DNA from: Periplaneta americana
Lineage: Eukaryota; Arthropoda; Insecta; Blattodea; Blattidae
Direction: 5' to 3'
Length of the DNA: 64,000 bases
Assembly (NCBI RefSeq): GCF_040183065.1
Contig: NC_091132.1
Coordinates: forward strand, 160,663,602-160,727,601
A model generated the notes under the pieces. The model did not search any database, had not been told where the DNA came from, and saw only the letters and a list, made by a program, of their open reading frames with translations. Position numbers and translations under genes: made by a program. Position 1 is the stretch's first letter; each line of letters starts with the position of its first letter. Of the stretch, positions 10,181 through 33,774 are shown piece after piece.

Positions 10181-11700
10181 GAATAGCGATCCTGAAACTA
10201 TAAAACTAAAGGTTGCGTCAATTCCTCTTCTACCCGCTCTAAGAACGAGTTAGAGATTCCAACTCGTTGGACGAGTAGTTACATATGGTACTGTTATTTC
10301 GTACCTGATATTTGGAACCTAATATTTTGAACGAACTGGAACACATGGAACTGTTACGAGAAAATAACTTCTCCCCATCTCTACGATACCGGTACAACCT
10401 GAGAGGATAAAAAGAACTTAACAGAAAAAGTGCTGGTTACAAGTGCGCCACACCATTTGGTTATATTACTTTTCTATATCTCCTGCCCTAGTTGCCTCAT
10501 AAGTGGTGCCTTGTTGGTATTACTTGTGAGGTTCAGACCTGTCTTCGGACTGTTAACTAAACAACTACATAACCGATAGTTACGTAGGAACGTGGGCTCA
10601 CTGAGCTTAAGCCGCTCACCTTTCTTCAAGAAGTATTTAAACATTACATTAGATTTATAGCATGCAGGAACAATCAACCATTGACGTTGCGAGTGCGACA
10701 CTTAAGAAAAATATTGTTTGACTATTATTACAACGACTATATTTAAATTAACAAGTCCTTTATATTTCCGCTGACTAGTTAATGTGAATTGACCCATGAT
10801 TTTCAAATAAATTATAAAGCTACAGTTCTCAAAACAATACTGGCAACTAGATAAGTACCGGTAATTTATTAATTTAGGGTCGATGCCTTTTCTATTGATT
10901 CATTTTGCAAGGGCAGAGACTGCAATTTGTTGTAACATCCTGTCAGGTCGTAACAATTATTTCTGGGGAGTTGGGGAATTGATTTTAAATTTGCGTGGCC
11001 ACGGCACACTTGATGGTAGTAGAAGCTCCTAAAGTCTTCATACTCAGTGTTGCCAATGCAGCGGTTTCTCCGCTAGGTCTAGCGTTTTTCTGTGATTGTT
11101 TAGCGGGTAAAATTTATGAAATTTGTATCCCTGATATAGGAATTTAGAGGGTTTTTTAGCACTCACAGCGGGAAAATAATTTCACTTTACATTGACAGTA
11201 TAGCAATTTTACGGTTTCTGCACAGTATCATAGCCGGTTTTTCAAAAATCGAGTTGGCAACACTGTTCATACTTTGGACATGTGTGTATTTCATTGCGAA
11301 CTGGGGAGAGAGAGGTTATCGTTATTAAAATTGTGATTCATTTCATTTTAATACTTCATAGAGGTAATTCTATATCTGAGAATATTGCCACTTTTTGTCT
11401 TTGCTGTAATTATTATTTTCGTTCTATCTGTTTTACTTGTTGTGCGTTTACAGCTATTTTATTTCCATGTTCTTTTGTAAGCTGGATATGTTATTTATAG
11501 GTTATAGGATACACTACATCAGGGCACTTGTAGGAATGACATAGTGAAAGTTTTCATACAGTTAATAGCAATTACTTTCTCAATGAAATGGGACTCTTTA
11601 TATAAGATACACCAAATGAGGCAACGGAAATTATCATGCTTGTGATTGAACTAAGCCGTGGTAAAATTACCCCTAATAATGGCGGCGTTACAGATCTAAC
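10180..11700. repeat. Segmental duplication block, upstream of gene 1
   Basis: Collinear with 31950-33090 upstream of gene 2, including GTGCGCCACACCA, ATTGACGTTGCGAGTGCGAC and ATGAGGCAAC words. Differences are scattered substitutions and small indels. Unit 1 carries about 200 bp around 11040-11280 that is missing from unit 2. No convincing gene. The promoter of gene 1, if close to the ATG, would lie here or in the adjacent SINEs. Confidence 0.8.
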
Positions 11701-11965
11701 TTTCAGGTATAGCACCCTGTGAAGCTGTCTTGAATAATTTTAATTGAAAAATTATTGGGGAGGCCGGGTATCTAACCCGAGACCGATTGAGCTATCCAGA
11801 AACTGTACCCGATACCAGCTCAGTTTTTCGCTTTATATCTACATACCTCAAATGAGCTGACTAAATGCCAAAGACCCAACGTAGAGTGACACAAACTCTG
11901 TGTGCCTTGAATTGCGGTTTTCTGTTACGAACAGTGAGATATATTATGCAAATGTAGCTAGCTTA
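11700..11965 (-). mobile_element. tRNA-derived SINE, family A, copy 2
   Basis: The minus-strand tRNA-like part is partly deleted. GATAGCTCAATCGGTCTCGG, an A-box-like core, runs directly into the TCGGG box B region. The body matches the copy at 33097-33392 in the sister unit, so the insertion predates the gene duplication. Confidence 0.75.
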
Positions 11966-12118
11966 TAGGTAGGTCTGTGAAGCAGACGTGTATAATTTCA
12001 AGGGAAAAACTGTTCTGGGGCTGGATATGAAACCCGGGACCTTTGGCTGAGCGCGCCAATGCCCTACCGACTGAGCTACCCAGGAACTGTAGCCGACACC
12101 GGCTCAGTTTGCGTTGTA
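11966..12118 (-). mobile_element. tRNA-derived SINE, family A, copy 3, next to exon 1
   Basis: Minus strand: GGGTAGCTCAGTCGGTAGGG followed by a box B-like GGTTTCATATCC. It ends about 155 bp before the ATG of gene 1. The sister unit has the same arrangement at 33393-33545. Because both genes keep it at the same distance, it could contribute to the 5' UTR or promoter; this is inference. Confidence 0.75.
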
Positions 12119-12273
12119 ACATTGGCGACATTGTTAACACGATTTCAATACCATCTATATGTCAGGTCATGAACTTTTCAAACGCACCTCGTATTATAAC
12201 CACTGAACTTAAACTCTTTCAGCAGCTTACTTTCTGTAGATATGGCAACACTTAAATATCTGTTACAGTCGCG

Positions 12274-25499
<13,226 letters not shown>

Positions 25500-25780
25500 A
25501 AGCTTTTCAGTGCGATGTGTAGGAATTTTTTCACATACCTAAAACTCCAATTGAGCAAAATTTGGAGTCTGAGCAGTTTCTCGATTACGTTTCTTAGAGT
25601 GGTATTATTTTACAATTTACTCACTGCTGACAAACACTTAAGTATTTCTTAAGTTTTATCATATCGAAATCATAACCATATTGCCATAATCCAGTATTGA
25701 AAATCGAAGAAATTTATATCTGTTGCATAACATTAAGCTTGGTATAGGGTTCATAGAGAGCAAGACATTGAAACCGATTG
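25500..25780. other. 3' flank of gene 1, conserved among the three units
   Basis: About 180 bp after the stop (to roughly 25680) match 3877-4050 and 55510-55690, probably the 3' UTR. I see no canonical AATAAA at a conserved place. Confidence 0.6.
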
Positions 25781-25781
25781 T

Positions 25782-26000
25782 CGGCCTGGTTGGCGGAGTT
25801 GATATAGGGCTGGCTTTATATGCTCGAGTTTGCAGGTTCGATCACGGGCAAGGTCGATGGCATTTAAGTGTACTTAATTGCGACAAGATCATGTCAGTAG
25901 ATTTACTGGCATGTAAAAGAAAATCCTGCGGGACAAAATTCCGCCACACCGACGACGCTGATATAATCTCGGCAGTTGCGAGTTTCTTTAAATAAAACAT
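25782..26000 (+). mobile_element. tRNA-derived SINE, family D, copy 2
   Basis: Head GGCCTGGTTGGCGGAGTTG, body GTCAGTAGATTTACTGGCAT, tail ending TTTAAATAAAACATAAC. An imperfect repeat of TTGAAACCGAT or TTGGAACCGAT flanks it. Confidence 0.85.
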
Positions 26001-26004
26001 AACA

Positions 26005-26395
26005 TTTGGAACCGATGTTATGTGTTGTTAAAAGACAAAAGAGGAAACGTCTATTCGAAACAGTTAGTTACGTGTACTATTTTAGAACATTTAACTCTCT
26101 CGAATGCACGAAGTAACTCCATTTGCGACGCAGTTACTGGGAATTTCGTCTCTGTGCTTTCAAGAATAGAATTAGTAATTCTAATTACACCAGTGTATTA
26201 TTTGTTTTTACTTCCATTATTTTATATGAATAAAGTTCGTTTGACACGAGTCTATGAATTTCCATGCTAAGTATCCAACCAGTGAATTCCTATTGCGATC
26301 ACCTGAGCCATTTTAATTGATGTCTGCAACAAGTCATCGCGTCCTATCAAATCCTCAAACTTCATCACGATACTCTGCAGCCATTAGTCCCATTT
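26005..26395. other. Intergenic, nothing recognised
   Basis: No gene, repeat family or terminal repeat seen. Confidence 0.45.
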
Positions 26396-26548
26396 GCTGA
26401 CCGAAATGTAATAACTCTGTGTGACTTAAATTGTGGTTTTCTGTTAACGAACAATGACATATTATGCATATCAAGCTTTCAGGTATAACTCCCTGTAAAG
26501 TTGATTTGAATAATTACGAGGGAAAATTGTTCCGGGGCTGGGTCACAC
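26396..26548 (-). mobile_element. tRNA-derived SINE, family A, copy 6 (inverted partner)
   Basis: The 3' body of family A on the minus strand, up to AATTGTTCCGGGGCTGGGT, is cut before the tRNA-like head is complete. It faces the + strand copy that follows, giving an inverted pair. Confidence 0.75.
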
Positions 26549-26796
26549 AGAGTTAGTATGCACTCAATTTTGGTTGCTTGACAGTTGTCAGTCCACTTTG
26601 AGGTGTGTGGCTATAGAGGGAAAGATTCGATCGGTGTCTGGTGGAGTCCTCGGGCAGCTCAGTTGGTAGAGCGCTGGTACGTTTAACCAAAGGTCCTAGG
26701 TTCGATACCCAGCCCCGGAACAATTTTTCCTCGAAATTATTCAAATCAACTTTACAGGGAGTTATACCTGAAAGCTTGATTTGCATTTCAGGTTGT
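26549..26796 (+). mobile_element. tRNA-derived SINE, family A, copy 7
   Basis: GGGCAGCTCAGTTGGTAGAG and box B GGTTCGATACCCAG are intact, followed by the AACAATTTTTCC body and AAATCAACTTTACAGGGAG. The last 110 bp pair with 26460-26545, so the locus could form a long hairpin. Confidence 0.8.
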
Positions 26797-26819
26797 TATT
26801 TTTTAAAACCCATGTATGG

Positions 26820-27844
26820 TACCATGTGAAATAATATATTTTTTTAACTGTTACTACGTTCTTTCAAAAAGTGAATTATTGCTTTAACTAAAGGTATGTG
26901 GGGTTTGGGGGAATTATACTTATTCACTTCAGTAGGGAGCAAACTATTTAAGGAAAGATAATAGCGTTAAAGTGTTTACAGCTATAAATTAAGAAGGAAT
27001 TATATTTTAGAAGAAACATGAAGTACCGGTACAGTATAGGTTTCGTTTAGTGGAGAGTGGATTACAGAACATGAAAGTAATGGGTAAGTACAATAAAATT
27101 GTATAGGATCATACATTATTGTGAAGTAAGAATTCTTACGAGTTTGCAAGCATTGTTTTTTCCTTAGATTAGGTATTGTTATTACTATCATCATCATCAT
27201 CATCAATATCATTATTATCATTTCCGAAGTATTTCACGCGTGTTCAGTTTCTCGGGAAATGAAGTGTCCATATAAACAAATTATTAGATTTGATGAACGA
27301 AGGAAAACATGGTACTAGATTGTATCTGCGACCCCTGATCACATGGCCACTATGCACCTGTGTAGTTACCGTTGCTTACGAGATTATACGAGCTGGCGCA
27401 TAGCGTATGAAGAGTGGGCCTTGAAGCATCATTACAACTTCTGCCGCTAGGTTCGCCTCGCAGTTCTATTCAGTGATGAATAGTTCCATTACTGCGCATT
27501 GTGTATCGTGAGAATTCTGTAATTAATGTTGCATTACTGATCGAGTACGAAGATTATAAATATCCGAAGCATATTACAGTCTTATTTGAGATTTATTGAT
27601 GACTTGTTAAATAACAGTATAGAGATTTTTAGTGTGATTTAATGGAATTTACAGTTTTGTTTGCCGAAAGTCTGGATTTGGTCAATTAAAAATTTTCCTT
27701 CAAACTACATTCTCCATCTGATTCATTTACTTTGGCAAGTTGATTGTATTCAGTTCCATGTCTTCCCTTCAGATTTCGTTCCCTCTAATTCGTTTTAAAT
27801 GCTGAAAATGAATTACCGGTGTCTTCTACTTTCAGATATCATCA

Positions 27845-27890
<46 letters not shown>

Positions 27891-28195
27891 CATCATCATC
27901 ATCATCATCGTCATTAAACTAATATAGTCCTTAGTTTGTCTTGCCTTAAGACAATCAGTAGCATTATTCAATACTTTCGAGGAGAATAGTATGATTAAAA
28001 ATCGTTTGTAATGGCGAAATATTCTACTGCTGAATATTGATACATACAATTTGCATTATTTAGGATACAATAGACGCAGCAATGCGATTTTAATGTTGTC
28101 CTTGCCGAGTATAGTGTAACGTACTCCCCTCATCTCCAAGTCAAACCAAATATTATTACGAGTAATAAATAAATAGCCTAATAATTACTACAATT
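26820..28195. repeat. Segmental duplication block downstream of gene 1
   Basis: Collinear with 58780-60195 downstream of gene 2. Shared landmarks are TTCTTTCAAAAAGTGAATTA, TTACGAGATTATACGAGCTG and GAAAGTCTGGATTTG, and both contain a microsatellite at the same point (27844-27915 and 59822-59880). No gene recognised. Confidence 0.85.
27844..27915. repeat. (ATC)n(ATT)n(ATC)n microsatellite
   Basis: A compound trinucleotide run, present with a different composition in the sister block. Confidence 0.95.
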
Positions 28196-28206
28196 TTATT
28201 CGTTGT

Positions 28207-28460
28207 GAGCCACCGGTGTAGCTAGGTCGGTTAAGGCGCTTGCCTGCCAATCAGGAGTTGCGCTCGGCCACGGGTTCGATTCCCGCTTGGACTGATTGCC
28301 TGGTTGGGGTTTTTCCGAGGTTTTCCCCAACCGTAAGGCAAATATCAGGTAATCTATGGCGAATCCTCGGCCTCGTCTCGCCAAATATCATTTCGCTATC
28401 ACCAAATCCATCGACGCTAAATAACCTCGTAGTTGATACAGCGTCGTTAAAGAACCAAGT
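28207..28460 (+). mobile_element. tRNA-derived SINE, family C, copy 3
   Basis: Head GAGCCACCGGTGTAGCTAGG, box B GGTTCGATTCCCGC, body GGTTGGGGTTTTTCCGAGGT, and tail CGACGCTAAATAACCTCGTA...CAGCGTCGTTAAAGAACC. Confidence 0.9.
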
Positions 28461-28789
28461 AAAAAAAGGCGTTACACACGAATGAAGCGGTCAGCTGCCA
28501 GTGATAGTACTATTACTACACAACAAGCAGCTTCTCATTTAAGAAAATGACGACCTTCAGTTAAGCAAGGAAAATGTCATTTTACATGAACTACTCATTG
28601 AAGTGAATGTAGCCACAGATATATAGTATTTAGATCGGCAACGGTAGAGGAGGGACTGAAGCCGAAGAGCACGCTTCGCCGCCATATTGCGATCGCCTAA
28701 ATTACTATGACTTGTATGAGGGGAAAGAAAGTAGGCTGACAGAAACACATATACCCTTTGAAGCAGTCTTAGTTAAAAATTAAATTTGA

Positions 28790-29060
28790 CAATGCAATGC
28801 AATGATGCTATTATTTACACATGAACATGCTATAAGCTTATTGTGACCAAGAAGCATTTGTCATTGCAACATTATTAGGTGCCCATCAAATGTAACAGCT
28901 ACAATATCTACTTCAATTTCTGTTCCTATATCAACATATCCAGTTACCTTATCCCATCAAACTCTTATATGTTCACTTAGACTCATATCACAAACGCAAG
29001 GAACAATGCCTCTTAATTTTCATTTCAACAGCACAAAATCACTGTTGGCTGAAACATGGT
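28790..29060 (-). pseudogene. P-element/THAP9-like transposase fragment
   Basis: Minus-strand pieces read CDMSLSEHIRV, WDKVTGYVDIGTEI and VDIVAVTFDGHLIMLQ, separated by stops or frameshifts. The GYVDIG block and the VTFDG block are typical of the RNase H-like core of P-element and THAP9 transposases, but sequence between them is missing. The matching core block also occurs at 30540-30625. Confidence 0.6.
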
Positions 29061-29104
29061 TCACAGTGAACTTTCATGTACCACACTCGTATTGTCCGTG
29101 GACT

Positions 29105-29235
29105 CAATTTTCTAAACCCAAGGAGAAAGAAAGAGAGCTTGCCAATACAAGCCGAAAGCAGCCGTGAGTAGTAGTATAGTTGTCAGCGGTGGGTAGGACG
29201 TCTCCAAATTCGGCCCCCTCGCACGTTCTAGTTAA
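29105..29235. repeat. Left half of a paralogous block interrupted by an insertion
   Basis: Matches 6455-6587. The right half resumes at 30117. The target word TTCTAGTTAA is at 29226-29235. Confidence 0.85.
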
Positions 29236-30116
29236 TATATATTATTATAATGTACCGAAGTACATATAATATTTCCATGCAGATATTCTGCATCATCATA
29301 CGATGAAAGAGTAATGGAACGGAGAAAAATTCTCTCCGGCGCCGGGATTTGAACCCGGGTTTTCAGCTCTACGTGCTGACACTTTATCCACTAAGCCACA
29401 CCGGATTCCACCCTTGCGTCGGAAGAATCGTCTCAGTTTTAAGTTCCAACTCTTGGGTTCCCTCTAGTGGCCGCCCTCTGCACTACGTCATAGATATCTA
29501 TGAACCTAGGACCGAAGTCCACACATGTGCTGAGGTGCACTCGTAATGAGTGACTAGTTGGCCGGGATCCGACGGAATAAGCGCCGTCTTAAATCACGGA
29601 GTGATATACGCAATTCATATATATTATTATAATGTACCGAAGTACATATGATATCCGGTGTGGCTTAGTGGATAACGCGTCAGCACGTAGAGCTGAAAAC
29701 CCGGGTTCAAATCCCGGCGCCGGAGAGAATTTTTCTCCGTTCCATTACTCTTTCATCGTATGATGACGCAGAATATCTGCATGGAAATATCATATGTACT
29801 TCGGTACATTATAATAATATATATAATATGCGTAAATCATTCCGTTGGATCCCGGCCAACTAGTCACTCATTACGAGTGCACCTCAGCACATGTGTGGAC
29901 TTCGGTCCTAGGTTCATAAATATCTATGACGTAGTGCAGAGGGCGGCCACTAGAGGGAACTCAAGAGTTGGAACTTAAAACTGAGACGATTCTTCCGGCG
30001 CAGGGGTGGAATCCGGTGTGGCTTAGTGGATAAAGCATCAGCACGTAGAGCTGAAAACCCGGGTTCAAATCCCGGCGCCGGAGAGAATTTTTCTCCGTTC
30101 CATTACTCTTTCATCA
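29236..30116. mobile_element. 881-bp compound tRNA-derived insertion with 10-bp target duplication
   Basis: TTCTAGTTAA flanks it at 29226-29235 and 30117-30126. Inside are one inverted and two direct copies of a 69-nt tRNA-like cloverleaf (29336-29404 minus, 29655-29723 plus, 30013-30081 plus). All are joined to the same flank, AGAGAATTTTTCTCCG, and to a conserved arm containing CTCATTACGAGTGCACC and GAGGGCGGCCACTAGAGG. The cloverleaf pairs fully (CCGGTGT with GCGCCGG; TCAGC with GCTGA; CCGGG with CCCGG). The empty site is at 6578-6587. It is best read as a SINE-like element inserted as an inverted/tandem composite. Confidence 0.85.
29655..29723 (+). tRNA. tRNA-like cloverleaf in the compound insertion (not called as a functional tRNA gene)
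   Basis: Complete acceptor, D, anticodon and T arms can be drawn. The seven-base anticodon loop is ACGTAGA, giving GTA (Tyr) at the anticodon position, but with C instead of the near-universal U before it and no intron as expected for a eukaryotic tRNA-Tyr. Three copies in one mobile insertion make a SINE head more likely than a working gene. Confidence 0.35.
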
Positions 30117-30419
30117 TTCTAGTTAAGTATAAACATTCCGCTAACCAGCTTTCTTATTGGTTGAACTGTTGTTGTCATGGTTACCGTGGAGTAGAGGGAT
30201 CAACGAGTTAGGGACACAATTTGTCTCATTTCATATTTATTGCCCATTGTTTCACCAGTTCCTTTTTTTTTTAAGAGAATTTGCAAGAAAAGAAAAATAC
30301 AGTAGTACACATGGTATGTATGCCGGGCTTTGTTACACATCTATGCATGAAAAAAAAGAATGCTGCTAATTAACAAAACTATGGACTTAACTCAATAAAA
30401 TTTACCGAACTCACTAAAC

Positions 30420-30625
30420 TTTTCAATAGCGTGTGTAACAATATTGGCTTGTTTATTACCAAATAGACATTGAATAAAAAAATATCCACACGGAATTTTC
30501 CGTACATATTAACTCAAGTACACAAAACAACACATGCCATTTTTTCTGTTGGCAAACTGTCATCTTCAATTTTTGTTCCTATATCAACATATCCAGTTAC
30601 TTTAACCCATCCATTGGCGTGCGGT
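30420..30625 (-). pseudogene. P-element/THAP9-like transposase fragment, second piece
   Basis: Minus strand: NGWVKVTGYVDIGTKIEDDS, then GKFRVDIFLFNVYL, again the P-element core block and what follows it. With the block at 31640-31795 upstream in the same orientation, it forms a plausible single decayed transposase gene read from 31795 down to 30420. Confidence 0.6.
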
Positions 30626-30656
30626 GCTATTTCTCGATGGGGAACAGGTCAGAAAC

Positions 30657-30666
30657 GCTACTACTG

Positions 30667-30726
<60 letters not shown>

Positions 30727-30732
30727 TTACTA
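30657..30732. repeat. (CTA)n microsatellite
   Basis: About twenty-four CTA units followed by AATAAT units. Confidence 0.95.
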
Positions 30733-30954
30733 ATAATAATAATAATCTGTATTATGATTTAGAACATTATCAATCCTTTTTTTTTTACTTTATTTACAAC
30801 TTAATCAGAAAAAGAATACGTTAATATAAAACAAATGAATGATATTCGTATTATATTATTGTTATTATTATTAGGCCTAGATTAAAAGTCGTTAACTTAT
30901 CAAGCGTACCTGAATTAACTGTTTACTTGTACTCCAACTCCATTCTCCTTTATT

Positions 30955-31620
30955 GTTTTAAAAACTTGTCAATGACCTTACTGTAGAAACTATCTTCCTT
31001 CTTGAGGCAAGGCAGCAAATCTTTTTAAATAGAAATGTAGGACAAATTTGACAGTCGTTCCTCAGTTTCAATGTTCCTAGAGTAAGTTTTCACTCTTTTC
31101 AAAGGAGAAAATGATCGTTCCACACTAGCACTAGAAGCTGAAATTGTTGAAATTAGCTAGCCTAATACAGTTTGTACAGTTCGGGAAAACCATCTTCAGC
31201 AAGGTCTATTTGTTTCAGAAATGTAATTGTGTCTATTAAACTTTTTCCATTGAATCCTTCTATATTATAGGCTGCTATGAGTTCGGTCTTCAACTCAGGA
31301 AAATCAAAATGCTCACCATACTCGTGTTTTAAAGACTGGAATGCACTTTCAGGGAATTATTTTTTATATTTAATCCGTTTTTTGGAGTTCAGGAGCTCAA
31401 GAAATTTAAGCTTCCCTAAGTTTTGAAATCTTTCTGCAAGTTGGTGTGAAATATTGTCTATTATTTCGTTGTATAAACGCAAATAATTTGTCTTTGCGTC
31501 AAGATCCTTTTTTTTTTTTATCCAAACAGTAACTGATATCCATTGATTTCTTTTGCAAACCTCAAACAAAGTAATCGGTGATAGAGAAAAGCTCATTAAA
31601 AACTGGTAAGAGAAATAGGA
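30955..31620 (-). pseudogene. hAT transposase C-terminal remnant (zf-MYM type 1-like)
   Basis: Minus-strand reading gives YLRLYNEIIDNISHQLAERF, then QNLGKLKFLELLN, FPESAFQSLKHEYGEHFDFP and the terminal hAT block SASSASVERSFSPLKRVKT. Several stops and at least one frameshift interrupt it. It differs from the hAT family at 19809. It lies between the two halves of the P-element-like remnant, so it probably inserted into it. Confidence 0.7.
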
Positions 31621-31639
31621 AATGAAAACCTTGAAGTGG

Positions 31640-31795
31640 ACTTGGTAAAGCATCGTTGAAGGTAGACCTAAAATATTCAAAAGCTTTAGACGAGTAATAA
31701 TGTAAAGTTAATGCAAATGAACGCAATTCAACATCATACCCAATTGTCTTTTTCATTTTGATATTGTAGTTATATGCAGCACACACAACAGGCAA
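31640..31795 (-). pseudogene. P-element/THAP9-like transposase fragment, N-proximal piece
   Basis: Minus strand: TIGYDVELRSFALTLHYYSS then KAFEYFRSTFNDALPSP. The pattern ELR.FALTLH.YS.KA is the conserved motif just before the catalytic core of P-element and THAP9 transposases. A poly-T run follows at 31800-31822. Confidence 0.75.
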
Positions 31796-31949
31796 GTTTT
31801 CTTTTTTTTTTTTTTTTTTTTTCTACCTCCGTATACACAACGTTGTAAGCAGACTAATTTTTACAACAGTAGGCGCTTAGTTCAAATCTACCGTGTTTAG
31901 CTGTGACACCGCAAAGAGCGCTGTACAGGACAACATGGCCTCTCTATAT

Positions 31950-33090
31950 TCTGTTTGTAACTCGTTGATTATAACTCGTTGAACGAGTAGTTACTTATGG
32001 TACTGTTATTTCGGAAGTGATATTTGGAACTTAGTATTTTGGGGGAACTGGAACACTTTGAACTGTTACGAGAAAATAACTTTTCCCCATCTCTACGATA
32101 CAACTTAACAGAAAAAGTTCTGATTACAAGTGCGCCACACCACTTGCTTACATTACTTTTCTATATCTCCTGTCCTATATGCCTCATAAGTGGTTCCTTA
32201 TTGGTATTACTTGTGAGGTTCAGACCTGTTTTCGGACCGCTTCGGACTATTGACTAAACAACTACTCGTACATAACTGATATTTACGTAGGAAGGGTGGC
32301 TCACTAGGCTGAAGCCGCTCACCTTTATTCAAGAAGTATTTAAACATTACATTAGATTTACTGTATAGCATGCAGGAACAATCAACCATTGACGTTGCGA
32401 GTGCGACACTTAAGAAAAATATTGTTTGGCTATTATTACAATTACTATAATATTTAAATTCACAAGTACTTTATATTTCCGCTGCAAGTTGTGTGAATTG
32501 ACCGATGATTTTCAAATAAATTATAAAGCTACAGTTCTGTAAAGAATACTGGCAACCAGATAAGTACTGGGAATTTATTAATTTAGGGTTGATGTCTGTT
32601 AATTCATTGTGCAAGGGCAGAAACTGCAAATTGTTGTAACAATTATTGCTGTGGAGTCTAAATTGATTTTAAATTTCCGTGGGCACGGCACACTTGATCG
32701 TAGTGGAAGCTCTTCAAGTCTTCATTCTCTTGACGTGTGTATTGTCACTGCGAACGAGAAGGGTTATCGTTATTAAAATTGTGATTCATTTCATTTTAAT
32801 ACTTCATATATCTGTGAATATTGTTATTTTTTTGTATATCGTGTAATTATTATTCTAGTTCTGTTTTTCCTAATGTGCGGTTACAGCCATTATTTTATTT
32901 CCATGTTCTTTTGTAAGGATTTGTTATAGGTTATAGCTTACACTACATCAGGGCACTTGTAGGAATGACATGGTGGCAATTACTTTCTCAATGAAATGGA
33001 GCTCTTTATATAAGCTACACCAAATGAGGCAACAGAAAATTATTATTCTTGTGATTGAACCAAGCCGTGGTAAAATAGCCGCTAATAATG
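31950..33090. repeat. Segmental duplication block, upstream of gene 2
   Basis: Collinear with 10180-11700 (see that entry). The copy is slightly shorter. No gene recognised. Confidence 0.8.
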
Positions 33091-33096
33091 GCTTTC

Positions 33097-33392
33097 AGGT
33101 ATAGCCCCCTGTGAAGCTGCCTTGAATAATTTCAATTGAAAAATTGTTGCGGGGCCGAGTATCGAACCCGAGACCTTTGGCTGAGCGCGGCAACGCTCCA
33201 CCGACTGAGCTATCCAGAAACTGTCCCCCCGATACCAGCTCAATTTTTCGCTTTATATCCACATACCTCAAATGGGCTGACAGAATGCCAAAGACCCAAC
33301 ATAGAGTGCACACAAACTCTGTGTGCCGCCTTGAAGTGTGGTTTTCTGTTACGAACAGTGACGTATATTATGCAAATCTAGCTAGCTTTTAG
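33097..33392 (-). mobile_element. tRNA-derived SINE, family A, copy 4
   Basis: Minus strand: GATAGCTCAGTCGGTGGAGC and box B GGTTCGATACTCGG. It is less deleted than its sister copy at 11700, so the deletion there occurred after duplication. Confidence 0.8.
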
Positions 33393-33545
33393 GTGTAGCT
33401 CCCTGTGAAGCTGACTTGGAATAATTTCAAGGGAAAAATTGTTCTGGGGCTGCATATGGAACCCGGGACCTTTGGCTGAGTGCGCCAATGCCCTACCAAC
33501 TGAGCTACCCAGGAACTGGACCCGACACCGGCTCAGTTTCCTTTG
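33393..33545 (-). mobile_element. tRNA-derived SINE, family A, copy 5, next to exon 1
   Basis: Sister of the copy at 11966, ending about 140 bp before the ATG of gene 2. Confidence 0.75.
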
Positions 33546-33681
33546 TAACATTGGCAGCATTGTTAACAGGATTTGAATACTATCTATGTGTCAGGCCAGG
33601 AACTTTTCAAACGCACCTCGTAAACGCACGCAGCTTACTTTCTGTAGATATTGCAGCACTTAAATATCTCTTACAGTCGCG

Positions 33682-33774
33682 ATGGATGTAATCAAGAACG
33701 AACCTGCGGTGGACCCTTTGGCTATCCAGTGGAGTGATAACACTGATACAGATGAGAAGAAGCCCTTATCAGAG
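33682..33774 (+). CDS. Gene 2 coding exon 1 (leader)
   Basis: ATG at 33682 in GCGATGG; 31 codons; donor CAGAG|GTAAAT in phase 0. K.E motif VIKNEP is retained. Same TTACAG before TCGCG-ATG as in gene 1. Confidence 0.9.
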
